A model generated the notes under the pieces. It worked only from the letters and a program-made list of their open reading frames with translations. It had not been told where the DNA came from and searched no databases. A stretch of 35,401 nucleotides of DNA, taken from positions 1-35,401 of the forward strand of contig DYPB01000011.1 of the NCBI GenBank assembly GCA_020720185.1, read 5' to 3'. The position numbers and the translations under genes were made by a program. Source of the DNA: Flavobacterium psychrophilum (GTDB lineage Bacteria; Bacteroidota; Bacteroidia; Flavobacteriales; Flavobacteriaceae). Shown here piece by piece: positions 24,595-33,917 of the stretch. Each line of letters starts with the position of its first letter. The first letter of the stretch is position 1.

Positions 24595-27081
24595 TTAATT
24601 TTTAATAATTTTCTTAATTACACTTTGCTCATTGGCAGTAATTTTAATAAAATAAACGCCGTTTTGAATATTAGTCAAGTTTAATGGAATTTCGTTACTT
24701 GTAATTTGAAAATTTTTTTGAAAAAATAATATTTTTCCTGTAAGGTCCACTATTTCAATGTTTTCAGGAATAATTTCACCCAACTTTAAATTAAAAATTC
24801 CTGCTGACGGATTTGGATATATTGCAATATTATTTAGCATAAACTCATCGGTTCCTAATGCAGTTGGCAAAGGGCTTCGCCACACACCACGACCAAAAGT
24901 TGATGCTGTGATGTTGTTGTCTATCAAGTTTATTTCTAAATCGGAAACTTGTACATTTGGCAAACCTGTTTCAAAAGCTGTCCAAGTTGATAAGGTATCA
25001 TCTTTGTAATAAACGCCTAAATTTGTACCAACATATAATGGATTATTAGTATTATTGCCTTGATGTTTGATACAAAACTTTCCTATTGATGGCAGTCCAG
25101 AGGCTATGTTTGTAAATGTTGTTCCTCCATTTGTAGATTTCATAGCTTGACCTGAAGTTCCTGATGTTGTAATATAAATAATATTGCTATCGGTTGAGTG
25201 AACCGTTAGTCCTGATATTGAACTAGATGCAGTATAAACTAATGTAAAATTTATTCCTTTGTTTGTACTTTTATATAATTGATTACTATTTACTACGAAC
25301 ATATTATTAACATTGCTGGGGTCAATTTCTATTAATTCAACATTTCCTGTGCCTAAACTTGTTGTGTTTTGGAGTGTCCATGTTGAGCTAACTAATTTAT
25401 ATAATCCCGTATAACCAGCATATACTTCGCCCAAACTGTTTATAGCCATTGGTGTTACCCAATTTCCATTTGATGAGCCAGATGGTAAACCTGTTACATA
25501 ACTCGAATTGTTTGTTCCGCCAGTTGTGTTTTTATACAAACTTGCTCCATACTGAATAAAACCATACATGGTATTCTGATTTCTTGGATCAATTTGTACA
25601 TCCATTCCATCTCCACCTTGCAGTTTTTTCCATTGATTATTATTGATAAATGCATGACAACCATTGTCTTGATGCCCTGTAAATATTTTTGCAGATGTTT
25701 GTTTGGCAACAGCAATTTTATATATAATTTGATTTTGAATGGATTTTGTTAAATCAGAAAAATTCGTACCCCCGTTTGTTGACGAATATATTCCGCCATC
25801 TGTACCTGCAAATAATTTATTGCCAAAAAATCTTAAAATATGTATATCTCCATGAGTATATGATGCTGAAGTTGATGCTGTCCAGCTGTTTACGGCGGTC
25901 ATAGTTGTTCCGCCATCGGTTGATTTCCAAATATTTAAACAACCTGTATATATTTCATTTTCATTGGTTTGAGAAATACCTAACGCTAAATCATACCAAG
26001 ATTGTGTAGAACCATCAAAAATACCTGTAGTTGTGTTTTTTGCTACAAATGTTGCTCCAGAGTCTGATGATTTATAAATTCCTTGAAAAACATTAGAAGT
26101 TCCTGCACTTAATACATAAACAACATTCGGATTTGCTGGGGTTACATCAATAACTAATCGAGTTGAACTTGATGGCAATCCTGTGCTTGATGAGGTAAAT
26201 GTTGCACCAGAATCGGTTGATTTATAGAATGTTGTTGTAGAAACGGCATAAACTATTGTTGGGTTGGTTGGTTTTATTTTAATATCTTTTATGTTGCCTG
26301 TTTGTGTTCTAGTCCACGAAGTTCCTGCATTTGTTGAACGAAAAATCCCAGAATTTGTTGCTACCCAAAGCATATTAGAATTTGTTGGATTTACATAAAT
26401 ATCAGATGCCGTTGATGGACCTGAAATTGAGCCAGTGGCCGTCCAAGTTGTTCCTCCATTGGTTGATTTGTAAATACCAACAAAAAGAGTGTCGTAATGA
26501 TTTCTATCGCCAGTGGCTATATAAATGGTGTTGTGGTTATTAGGGTCTATGGCAATTCCTGAAACTCCAATTTGTGGAAATTCATCAAAAATTGGTAAAA
26601 AAGAAGTACCTCCGTTTATACTTTTCCATATTCCTCCTGCTGGTGTGCCTACATATATTATATTGGCATCGGTAGGATCTACGGCAACTGCCTGAACTCT
26701 ACCTTGTCCTGGAGAATTGTAAGGAAGTGTACCAAAAACAGGTGTCCAATTACTAGTTACGGCAATATTAGCAGCATTTCTATTGGTAGTTCTACTTTGT
26801 TTTTCCTGATTATAAATATCTAAAACTTCTTGACTTGTCAAAACCGTTCCATCATCGTGCAATTGATTTTCCATATTGGTGTACCACCGCATAAAAGGTT
26901 TGTGTCCGCTACCCTTGATGTTTGGGTCGTGGGTTTTCCAATAGTCATCAAAGCTGGCTTTCATTTCTGCCAGTGTTGCCGTGCCATTTTTTGCACCCAG
27001 TGCTTGCATCCACGGAGCGTCAGGGTTGTATTGAGCCGATGCTGTTATTGATATAAATAATAATAGTATTAATTTTCTCAT
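24595..27081 (-). CDS. T9SS-exported beta-propeller protein (sortilin/BNR-like), shorter paralogue
   Basis: 828-residue secreted protein. It has a signal peptide MRKLILLLFISITASAQ and a conserved N-terminal module (about 18-100) with PWMQALGAKNGTATLAEMK and a KPFMRW motif. A large propeller region (about 110-740) follows, with about nine Asp-box motifs of the form KSTxGGTTF and many VDPTDANIIYVGT-type blades, as in sortilin/VPS10 and BNR propellers. The C-terminal ~75 residues are a type A T9SS sorting domain, from IAIYPNPSAGIFNL to SVIKKIIKN. No catalytic site is evident, so I call it a surface or secreted propeller without assigning an enzyme activity. It is a paralogue of the gene at 27635-31027 but lacks that protein's extra C-terminal domains. 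It starts 10 nt after the MazF-like toxin gene. Confidence 0.88.
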   Translation of the reverse strand: MRKLILLLFISITASAQYNPDAPWMQALGAKNGTATLAEMKASFDDYWKTHDPNIKGSGHKPFMRWYTNMENQLHDDGTVLTSQEVLDIYNQEKQSRTTNRNAANIAVTSNWTPVFGTLPYNSPGQGRVQAVAVDPTDANIIYVGTPAGGIWKSINGGTSFLPIFDEFPQIGVSGIAIDPNNHNTIYIATGDRNHYDTLFVGIYKSTNGGTTWTATGSISGPSTASDIYVNPTNSNMLWVATNSGIFRSTNAGTSWTRTQTGNIKDIKIKPTNPTIVYAVSTTTFYKSTDSGATFTSSSTGLPSSSTRLVIDVTPANPNVVYVLSAGTSNVFQGIYKSSDSGATFVAKNTTTGIFDGSTQSWYDLALGISQTNENEIYTGCLNIWKSTDGGTTMTAVNSWTASTSASYTHGDIHILRFFGNKLFAGTDGGIYSSTNGGTNFSDLTKSIQNQIIYKIAVAKQTSAKIFTGHQDNGCHAFINNNQWKKLQGGDGMDVQIDPRNQNTMYGFIQYGASLYKNTTGGTNNSSYVTGLPSGSSNGNWVTPMAINSLGEVYAGYTGLYKLVSSTWTLQNTTSLGTGNVELIEIDPSNVNNMFVVNSNQLYKSTNKGINFTLVYTASSSISGLTVHSTDSNIIYITTSGTSGQAMKSTNGGTTFTNIASGLPSIGKFCIKHQGNNTNNPLYVGTNLGVYYKDDTLSTWTAFETGLPNVQVSDLEINLIDNNITASTFGRGVWRSPLPTALGTDEFMLNNIAIYPNPSAGIFNLKLGEIIPENIEIVDLTGKILFFQKNFQITSNEIPLNLTNIQNGVYFIKITANEQSVIKKIIKN

Positions 27082-27091
27082 AGTTTTTAGC

Positions 27092-27409
27092 TTAAAGGTT
27101 TAGTAATTGTTTTAATTTTATATTTAATTCGATGATATTTATTTCGTCAAGTATTCCAATTTTTCCAATAGATAATGATTTATCGACAGTTGCAATTTTT
27201 GATAATCGAACTAATGAGTGTTTCTTAATTCCGTTTTTATTAGATGGCAATAATTCAACATCTGAAGTTTCTTTCCATTTTATTTGAGTTGTAATAAAGC
27301 AAACGGTTAAATCATATTCTGATTCTATTAATAAAACTGCGGGACGCAACTTACTACCGTTTAAATTTGTAAAAGGAAAGGGAATTAATATGACATCTCC
27401 TTTATTCAT
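27092..27409 (-). CDS. MazF/PemK-type endoribonuclease toxin, intact
   Basis: Probable mRNA-cleaving toxin, 105 aa from ATG 27409. The longer frame begins at TTG 27421 and is not favoured. The start MNKGDVILIPFPFTNLNGSKLRPAVLL is the MazF signature: GDVILIPFP forms the first strand and loop, and the SKLRPAVLL segment includes the conserved Arg-Pro. CFITTQIKWKE and KKHSLVRLSKIATVDK follow, with the conserved Ser-x-x-Arg and Lys-Ile-x-Thr positions near residues 70-80. The ATG overlaps the antitoxin stop by 8 nt (ATGAATAA), implying coupled translation. It is similar in kind to, but not closely related in sequence to, the broken toxin at 14327. Confidence 0.85.
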   Translation of the reverse strand: MNKGDVILIPFPFTNLNGSKLRPAVLLIESEYDLTVCFITTQIKWKETSDVELLPSNKNGIKKHSLVRLSKIATVDKSLSIGKIGILDEINIIELNIKLKQLLNL

Positions 27410-27632
27410 TGTGTTTTTCAATCAAATCGTCAACAGTATAAAGATCTTCCTCATCGTTTAAAAAAGCAAATGACTTGCTATTAGAAATCAAGGTTTGAAT
27501 ATTATCCGTCAATAGTTGGTTTTCATGTTTTTTTATGATAAAATCTGCAAAATCAGATATTTCTGTTGCTTTCTCTTGTGGTAATTGATTGATTACCCTT
27601 ACAGTTCGTTTAATAATTAAATCTTTTGTCAT
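27402..27632 (-). CDS. Antitoxin partner of the MazF-type toxin
   Basis: 76-residue protein, MTKDLIIKRTVRVINQLPQEK. The N-terminal part resembles the DUF2281-type antitoxins (INQLPQEKATEISDFADFIIKK). The acidic C-terminal tail (FLNDEEDLYTVDDLIEKHNE) would wrap the toxin. Its ATG lies just 2 nt after the stop codon of the 1130-aa propeller gene, so it has no room for a promoter of its own immediately upstream. It is likely read through from the propeller operon, unless an internal promoter lies in the 3' end of that gene. Confidence 0.75.
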   Translation of the reverse strand: MTKDLIIKRTVRVINQLPQEKATEISDFADFIIKKHENQLLTDNIQTLISNSKSFAFLNDEEDLYTVDDLIEKHNE

Positions 27633-27634
27633 CG

Positions 27635-30600
27635 TTAATTTTTAATTACCTTTTTAATAATAGAAGTTTCGTCGGCAGTAATTTTTATAAAATAAACACC
27701 TGCGGAAACATCTTGCAAATTTAATATAAAAACTGAATTATCATTTTGAAAATCAGTTTGTTTGAGAATTAATTTTCCTGAAATATCGGTTACCTCAATA
27801 TTTTTTATCTCGCTATTACCTTTTGCAATATTAAAAATTCCATTTGATGGGTTTGGATAAATTGCTACATTTTTTATATCAAATTGTTCATTTGCCAATG
27901 TGCCATTTATTACAAAATCATCAATAATAACTCCTAATCCGTTTACACTATCATCGGAACGAAACACTATTCGGAACATAATATTGCTATTTGTTGCCAA
28001 CGAATTTAAAGGATAAAAATATTCGGTCATCGTTGTATTTGTGCCTGTCCATTGAGCACCCAAACAGTTGGAACAATCTCCAACAAGGTTTATAGAAGTT
28101 CTATCGCTGTTGTACCAATTAGCTCCCATTGTACCGAGTACGGTCCAAGTTAATCCATTGTTTGTTGAATATTCTGTATAAATTATATCGAAATTCTGTT
28201 CCAAATCATACGCCATTTTAAATCTAATTTCTGGACTTGAAATCGTTGTCAAATCATAACATTGCGAAACTAAATAGGATTTTTTTCCATCAGTATAATT
28301 GCCTGTTAAATTGCTTGTATATACATTGTTTGTGCCTGTGTCTAATGCACTTGCTGTTCTTATTCCTCTTATCCAACCGTTATTTGTGCCTTCGTTATAA
28401 GTTATTAATTCGGAGGCTGTGTTTTCAAATGTATTTATGGTGTTTACTACTCCTGAATTATTAATGTAAAATCTTGTTTTAGAATCATTATTATCGTTAT
28501 AAGCATCGTTTGGAGTAGTTGCGTTGATTAGCATTGTATAACTACCTCTTGGTAAATTCAGTATTGGTAATGTTATATTCGTGGTTTGCGAGGAGGCTAA
28601 ATTTCCTGACCAATTATAGGTAAACGGTGTTGAATTTATGGTGTAGTTTACAGAAACATCGGTTATAGCATTTAACCCATTGTTTTTTACCTGAATAATT
28701 GGTGTTATGGTACTGCAACCTACTGTTGTTGTGGGTTCAATAATTTCATTTAATCTTAAATCGGTTGCAGGAGTTTGTATCTCTATAACTGATTGCCAGA
28801 TGCTCCGACCATAAGTTGCTGCTACAATTTTTGCATCTTCAAGATTAATTTCTAAATCGGTTATATGAACAAGAGGTAAATTGGTGTTGAACGGAATCCA
28901 AGAATTCATAGTATCATCAATATAAAAAACCCCTATTTGAGTACCAAGATATAAAGGATTATTGGTGTGTCGTCCTTGATGTTTAATACAGTTTTTGCCA
29001 ATGGCAGGTAATCCTGCACTTAAAACTACCCATGTTGTGCCGCCGTCTAAGGATTTTAGGACAGTGCCGTTTATTCCTGCTGTAACAATATAGACAATAT
29101 TACTATTTGAATGATTAATCTCAATAGCATTAATGTTACTCAAATCGGTATAAATATTTGTAAAAGTATGCCCTCCATCTGTGCTTTTAAAAAGTTTGTT
29201 ATTGGTAGCTACCCAAATATTGTTGTCGTTATTGGGGTCTATAGTTAACACATCAATATTTCCTGTTCCAACTGCTGAATTGCTTTTATTTTCCCAAGTC
29301 GATCCATTTAATTTATGCAAATAAGAAAATCCAGAAAAAACTTCGCCTACACTATTTATGGCTAATGGTGTTATCCAATTTCCAGATGCTCCTGCTGGCG
29401 ATGGAACCGATGAACCCGAACTATTTGCGGCATCACTACTGATATATAATGAAATACCACTCTGAATAAAACCGTAGTACAAATTGCTGTTATTGGGGTC
29501 AATGACAGTATCCATACCATCGGCACCATAATAATTTTTCCAAACATTATTACTATAACCAAAACCGCCATTGTCTTGCAAACCACCTACCATTTTTGTT
29601 GCGGTTTGTTTAGAAACTGCTATTTTATAAAACTGTCCTATTCGGGCAGATGCTGTCAAATCTGAAAAAGAAATTCCTTGATTATCAGACACATAAATAC
29701 CGCCATCACTGCCACAGTATAATTTGTTTCCAAAGAATTTTAGATAATGAATATCTGCATGAGTATAATTTGCAGCACTTGGCGATGACCAACTATTTAG
29801 TTGATTAAAAGTTGTTCCGCCATTGGTTGATTTCCAAATATTTAAGGTTCCTGAATAGATCTCATTAGCATTCGTTGGTGATACTGCAAATGCCATATCA
29901 TACCAAATTTGTGAAATTTCATCGTTATTTGTAGCACCCATATTTGTAAAATTCTCTCCGCTATCCGTTGATTTATAAACATTTATAGAAGCACCATTTT
30001 CATATATCAAAGCATAAACAAAATCAGGATTTGAAGGTGTAACATCTATTAAACACTTACTAAAATTTGCTGGCAATCCATTTGAGATTTGAACAAAACT
30101 ATCCCCAGCATTTGTTGATTTGAAAATACCAGTACCTGAACTTGCATAAATAACATTTGAGTTGTTTGGTTTTAATCGAATAGCACCTTGCGAAAAATTT
30201 CCAACCTGAACATTTATCCAATTTGCACCTCCGTCAATGGTTTTAAAAACACCGTTACTGGTGGCACACCATAACATTTGACTGTTATTAGGATTAATTA
30301 AAATATCTCTTGCTTTGGAGGAACCTGTTAAGGTCAAACCTGTTTGTGTCCAGTTTACACCGCCATCGATGGTTTTTAAAACACCAATCGAATATGTATC
30401 TCCTGCATCACTATCGCCTGTTGCAATGTATATTATATTTGAATTATTGGCGTCAATAGCAATTCCGGAAACTCCATTTTGAGGTAGTTGGTCTGATATA
30501 TTTGTAAAATTTCCTCCTGCATCAATAGATTTCCAAATTCCGCTGGCAGGTGTTCCAATATAAATAATGTTAGAATTATTAGGATCGACCGCAACAACTT

Positions 30601-31027
30601 GTACCCTACCTTTTCCTGATGACCACGAACCTGTATTGATATAAGCCGCTGGACCAACGGGTTGCCAATTACTTACATTTATATTTGCATAATTTCGTTG
30701 TAATTGTGTGTTCTTATTTTGTACAACTGCCTCTTGTAATTGACTGTAAGACATCAAACTACCATCGGCATTTGTTAAATTTTCCCAATGATTGAACCAT
30801 CTCATAAAAGGTTTATAGCCACTTCCTTTTTTATCTTTATCGTGAGTTTTCCAATATTCGTCAAAACTGGCTTTCATTTCAGATAATGTTGCTGTACCGT
30901 TTTTTGTCCCAAGGTTTTTCATCCAAGGTGCGTTTGGATTATACTGTGCTTTTATTGAAACTGTTATAAGAAAAATTAGTGCTAGCAGTATATTTTTTTT
31001 TATGTTAATTTTTGTTGTTTTCTTCAT
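27635..31027 (-). CDS. T9SS-exported beta-propeller protein, longer paralogue
   Basis: 1130-residue secreted protein. It has an extended signal peptide (MKKTTKINIKKNILLALIFL, cleavage after KA) and the same N-terminal module as its neighbour: NAPWMKNLGTKNGTATLSEM, with KPFMRW. The sortilin/BNR-like propeller (about 115-750) has about nine Asp boxes such as KTIDGGVNW. Two more regions follow that the paralogue lacks. One is a CARDB-like Ig fold at about 755-860 (ITPIIQVKNNGLNAITDVSVNY). The other is a lectin/MAM-like sandwich at about 865-1050 (STNNGLTWTVLGTMG, SDDSVNGLGVIIDDF). The C-terminus is a T9SS type A sorting domain with AIYPNPSNGIFNIAKG. The shared N-terminal and propeller portions indicate a tandem duplication. 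It is the first gene of the minus-strand block and has a -7 box upstream. Confidence 0.88.
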   Translation of the reverse strand: MKKTTKINIKKNILLALIFLITVSIKAQYNPNAPWMKNLGTKNGTATLSEMKASFDEYWKTHDKDKKGSGYKPFMRWFNHWENLTNADGSLMSYSQLQEAVVQNKNTQLQRNYANINVSNWQPVGPAAYINTGSWSSGKGRVQVVAVDPNNSNIIYIGTPASGIWKSIDAGGNFTNISDQLPQNGVSGIAIDANNSNIIYIATGDSDAGDTYSIGVLKTIDGGVNWTQTGLTLTGSSKARDILINPNNSQMLWCATSNGVFKTIDGGANWINVQVGNFSQGAIRLKPNNSNVIYASSGTGIFKSTNAGDSFVQISNGLPANFSKCLIDVTPSNPDFVYALIYENGASINVYKSTDSGENFTNMGATNNDEISQIWYDMAFAVSPTNANEIYSGTLNIWKSTNGGTTFNQLNSWSSPSAANYTHADIHYLKFFGNKLYCGSDGGIYVSDNQGISFSDLTASARIGQFYKIAVSKQTATKMVGGLQDNGGFGYSNNVWKNYYGADGMDTVIDPNNSNLYYGFIQSGISLYISSDAANSSGSSVPSPAGASGNWITPLAINSVGEVFSGFSYLHKLNGSTWENKSNSAVGTGNIDVLTIDPNNDNNIWVATNNKLFKSTDGGHTFTNIYTDLSNINAIEINHSNSNIVYIVTAGINGTVLKSLDGGTTWVVLSAGLPAIGKNCIKHQGRHTNNPLYLGTQIGVFYIDDTMNSWIPFNTNLPLVHITDLEINLEDAKIVAATYGRSIWQSVIEIQTPATDLRLNEIIEPTTTVGCSTITPIIQVKNNGLNAITDVSVNYTINSTPFTYNWSGNLASSQTTNITLPILNLPRGSYTMLINATTPNDAYNDNNDSKTRFYINNSGVVNTINTFENTASELITYNEGTNNGWIRGIRTASALDTGTNNVYTSNLTGNYTDGKKSYLVSQCYDLTTISSPEIRFKMAYDLEQNFDIIYTEYSTNNGLTWTVLGTMGANWYNSDRTSINLVGDCSNCLGAQWTGTNTTMTEYFYPLNSLATNSNIMFRIVFRSDDSVNGLGVIIDDFVINGTLANEQFDIKNVAIYPNPSNGIFNIAKGNSEIKNIEVTDISGKLILKQTDFQNDNSVFILNLQDVSAGVYFIKITADETSIIKKVIKN

Positions 31028-31074
31028 ATTGTATTATAAATTAACTTTGATAAAAAGTAGAAAAATATTTTGTT

Positions 31075-31082
31075 CAAAAATA
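31075..31082 (-). promoter_or_regulatory. Promoter -7 box of the T9SS propeller operon
   Basis: On the minus strand this reads TATTTTTG (TAnnTTTG), 47 bp upstream of the first start codon. No -33 TTTG at the expected spacing. Confidence 0.4.
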
Positions 31083-31121
31083 ATATTTTTTTTATATAAC
31101 ATGATAAAAATTTGATTTTTA

Positions 31122-31129
31122 TATCTTTG
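31122..31129 (+). promoter_or_regulatory. Promoter -7 box of the SCO1-like gene
   Basis: TATCTTTG matches TAnnTTTG exactly and lies 11 bp before the ATG at 31141, followed by an A-tract that fills the leader. Confidence 0.5.
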
Positions 31130-31140
31130 CAAAAAAAAAA

Positions 31141-31815
31141 ATGATTTCATATTTAAAAAAACATCGGATTTTTGTTGCTGTATTTTTAATATTTTCAATA
31201 ATAACCTTGTCGTTTATATACACGGCATTAAAACCAAAGAAAACGCTACCCGTTTATAGTCCATCAATGGTAAATCCAGAAATGGTAGATAGCACCGTGC
31301 AGTATATCAGTAAATACCATACTATTGCGGATTTTAGATTTACAAATCAAAATGGCAGAATTATTACTCAAAAAGACTATGAGAATAAGGTTTATGTTGC
31401 CGATTTTTTCTTTACAACTTGTGGGTCAATTTGCCCAAAAATGACTACAAATTTAGTAATCGTTCAAAAAGCGTTTATCAACAATCCAAAAGTAAAATTA
31501 TTATCCTTCTCTGTTATGCCAGATGTTGATGAGGTTGCAGTTTTGAAAAAATATGCTATAAAAAATGGAGTGAACGACTCAAAATGGAATTTAGTTACAG
31601 GAGATAAAAAAGAAATTTATAGTTTGGCAAGAAAATCATATCTTGCTGTAAAACAAGGCAGTCCAAGTGAATTATATGATATGGTTCATACCGAAAATTT
31701 TGTTTTAGTTGATACCAAAAAGCGAGTTCGTGGTTTTTATGACGGAACAAAGAAAGAAGATATTGAACAATTAATTGAAGATATTGAATGGTTGTGTAGC
31801 AAAGAATCAAATTAA
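31141..31815 (+). CDS. SCO1/SenC family copper chaperone/thioredoxin-like protein
   Basis: Membrane-anchored periplasmic protein that supports copper insertion into cytochrome oxidase (CuA) or redox upkeep of that site. One membrane helix at about 10-30 anchors a thioredoxin-like domain. The Cu-binding motif is DFFFTTCGSICPKM (Cys95, Cys99), and the third ligand His183 is in MVHTENFVLVD. The protein is 224 aa, a normal length. In Flavobacteria, homologues often sit near cytochrome oxidase assembly genes; here the neighbours are unrelated, so the partner oxidase is elsewhere. Confidence 0.93.
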   Translation: MISYLKKHRIFVAVFLIFSIITLSFIYTALKPKKTLPVYSPSMVNPEMVDSTVQYISKYHTIADFRFTNQNGRIITQKDYENKVYVADFFFTTCGSICPKMTTNLVIVQKAFINNPKVKLLSFSVMPDVDEVAVLKKYAIKNGVNDSKWNLVTGDKKEIYSLARKSYLAVKQGSPSELYDMVHTENFVLVDTKKRVRGFYDGTKKEDIEQLIEDIEWLCSKESN

Positions 31816-31856
31816 AAAACTGCGGTTTAGAATAAATTTTACTTATTTAAGTTGGC

Positions 31857-31864
31857 TAATTTTG
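31857..31864 (+). promoter_or_regulatory. Promoter -7 box of the M1 aminopeptidase gene
   Basis: TAATTTTG matches TAnnTTTG exactly. Transcription would start near 31871, which places the box within the longer in-frame extension from TTG 31852 and supports the ATG at 31897 as the start. Confidence 0.45.
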
Positions 31865-31896
31865 TATTGAATATCAAAAATAAATATTATAAACAG

Positions 31897-33846
31897 ATGA
31901 AAAAAATATACCTTTTAATATGCTTTTTATCAACAAATTTAATTTTTTCGCAAAGAACCGAAAACTTTAACAATATTGTTGAAAGCGAAATGAAATCGGC
32001 CTCAAAACGGATGAATATTGCTATAAATCCAAACACTGCCAATTATGATATTACTTATCATAAATTAGAATTTTCTGTTAATCCATCTGTGGCATCAATT
32101 TCTGGCAAGGTTACTACAACTTATACGGCTTTGACAGATATGACAACCATCACTTTTGATATGGCTAATGGATTGACTGTTAGTGCTGTTACAAAAAACG
32201 GAAATAACTTAACCTTTCTTCAAAATGGTAACAATGAATTAGTTATAAATTTTCCTGTAACACAAACTATTGGCACATCAGCAACAGTTGAGATTACTTA
32301 TTCAGGCGATCCGACGGCATCAGGATTTGGATCTTTTACAGCAACTACTCATGCAGGAAACCCTGTTTTATACACCCTTTCAGAGCCTTTTGGAGCCAGA
32401 GATTGGTGGCCTTGCAAGCAAGATTTGAATGATAAAATAGACAGCATTGATGTTTATATAACAGCACCCTCACAATATGTGTCGGTTTCAAACGGTATAG
32501 AACCTGATGCACCAGTAATTATTGGTGCAAATAAAACCACGCATTTTCATCATTCCCATCCAATTCCTGCCTATTTAATTGCGATTGCAGTTACTAATTA
32601 TCAGATTTACAATCAACAAGCAGGTTTGGGAACAACCACTAGTCCATTTTTTCCAATAATTAATTATATGTATCCAGAATCAGCAACTGCACAAATTACA
32701 AGTTTGGCAGTTACTCCTACGATTTTGAATTTTTATGAATCAAAATTTGGAGATTACGCATTTAGAAACGAAAAATATGGTCATTGTCAGTTTGGATGGG
32801 GTGGCGGTATGGAGCATACAACAGTATCATTTATGACGGCAGCAAACGGAGCGGGTGCATACAGCAGAGGATTAATTGCACATGAAATGGCTCATCAATG
32901 GTTTGGTGATAAAATAACCTGCGGATCGTGGAAAGACATTTGGCTCAACGAAGGTTTTGCAACTTATTTAGCCTCTTTGGTCATTGAAAATATAGATGGA
33001 TTAACAGCGTTTATAAACGATAAAAATGCAATGATAAACCATATTACCTCAAACTCAAGCGGAGCGGTTTATTTGACAGATGTTGAAGCCTTGAATGTAA
33101 ACAGAATTTTTAGTTCCCGATTAACATATAACAAAGGAGCGATGGTGCTTGAAATGTTGCGGTTTAAAATGGGAGATACGGCCTTTTTTCAGGGAATGAA
33201 AAACTACATCACCGATCCGCAACTAGCTTATAAATATGCCATTACGCCACAATTTAAAGCTCATATGGAAGCCGTTTATTTAGGAACAGGTAGTTTGACA
33301 GAATTTTTTAATGATTGGATTTACGGACAAGGATATCCTACATACAACATAACGGCTTACAATTTAGGAGTTAATGAATTTAAAATTACAATAAATCAAA
33401 CCCAATCAAACCCAAGTGTTTCGTATTTTGAAATGCCAGTACCAATAAAACTAACAGGAGCAGGCGGAACCTCATATCTGGTAACTTTAAACAACACAAC
33501 AAATGGAGAACAATTTACAATATCCGTCCCTTTTGTAGTTACAGGAATGGAATTTGATTCAGAAAAACATCTAATTTCAAAAAGCAATACAGCCACATTG
33601 GCAACAGATAGTTTTGAATACCAAGATGGAATTGTAATTTATCCTAACCCAACAAGTGATGTAGTAAAAATAAAAACTGCTACAAACATAATTATAGAGA
33701 ATGTAACAATTAGCAATATTGTAGGACAGATAGTTTTAGAAAAAAACAGTAATAAAATAGATATTTCTTCATTGTCAAGCGGTATTTATAATATTGGAAT
33801 AAAAACAAATTTGGGTGTTTTTTATAAAAAAATTAAAAAAAATTAA
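31897..33846 (+). CDS. M1 family aminopeptidase with T9SS sorting domain
   Basis: Secreted zinc aminopeptidase. The start ATG 31897 gives the signal peptide MKKIYLLICFLSTNLIFSQ and a 649-aa protein. The M1 N-terminal beta domain runs to about 215. The exopeptidase motif is GWGGGMEHTTVSFM (Glu306) in place of the classical GAMEN. The zinc site is HEMAHQWFGD (His329, Glu330, His333) with WLNEGFATY (Glu352). The C-terminal helical domain of larger M1 enzymes is short or absent. After an Ig-like stretch the protein ends with a T9SS type A domain (IVIYPNPTSDVVKI, ending KKIKKN), so it is exported across the outer membrane. The likely role is release of amino acids from extracellular peptides. Confidence 0.95.
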   Translation: MKKIYLLICFLSTNLIFSQRTENFNNIVESEMKSASKRMNIAINPNTANYDITYHKLEFSVNPSVASISGKVTTTYTALTDMTTITFDMANGLTVSAVTKNGNNLTFLQNGNNELVINFPVTQTIGTSATVEITYSGDPTASGFGSFTATTHAGNPVLYTLSEPFGARDWWPCKQDLNDKIDSIDVYITAPSQYVSVSNGIEPDAPVIIGANKTTHFHHSHPIPAYLIAIAVTNYQIYNQQAGLGTTTSPFFPIINYMYPESATAQITSLAVTPTILNFYESKFGDYAFRNEKYGHCQFGWGGGMEHTTVSFMTAANGAGAYSRGLIAHEMAHQWFGDKITCGSWKDIWLNEGFATYLASLVIENIDGLTAFINDKNAMINHITSNSSGAVYLTDVEALNVNRIFSSRLTYNKGAMVLEMLRFKMGDTAFFQGMKNYITDPQLAYKYAITPQFKAHMEAVYLGTGSLTEFFNDWIYGQGYPTYNITAYNLGVNEFKITINQTQSNPSVSYFEMPVPIKLTGAGGTSYLVTLNNTTNGEQFTISVPFVVTGMEFDSEKHLISKSNTATLATDSFEYQDGIVIYPNPTSDVVKIKTATNIIIENVTISNIVGQIVLEKNSNKIDISSLSSGIYNIGIKTNLGVFYKKIKKN

Positions 33847-33882
33847 AACAAAAAATTATTATAAAAAGTAATTAAGAAACCT

Positions 33883-33890
33883 TACTTTTG
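33883..33890 (+). promoter_or_regulatory. Promoter -7 box of rseP
   Basis: TACTTTTG matches TAnnTTTG and lies 27 bp before the ATG. A -33 TTTG is not seen. Confidence 0.4.
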
Positions 33891-33917
33891 CCACCTTATA
33901 AAATTTAAAAAGAAAAA

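Noticed and set aside
27410..27421. TTG start for the intact MazF-type toxin
   Set aside because: ATG 27409 gives the canonical MNKGDV start and the usual short overlap with the antitoxin stop.
24595..31027. The repeated Asp-box and YVG blades as a DNA-level repeat array
   Set aside because: The repetition is at protein level (propeller blades) with diverged DNA, not an array of identical units.
31852..31896. N-terminal extension of the M1 aminopeptidase from TTG 31852
   Set aside because: It would hide the signal peptide and includes an exact -7 box. ATG 31897 gives a clean signal peptide.
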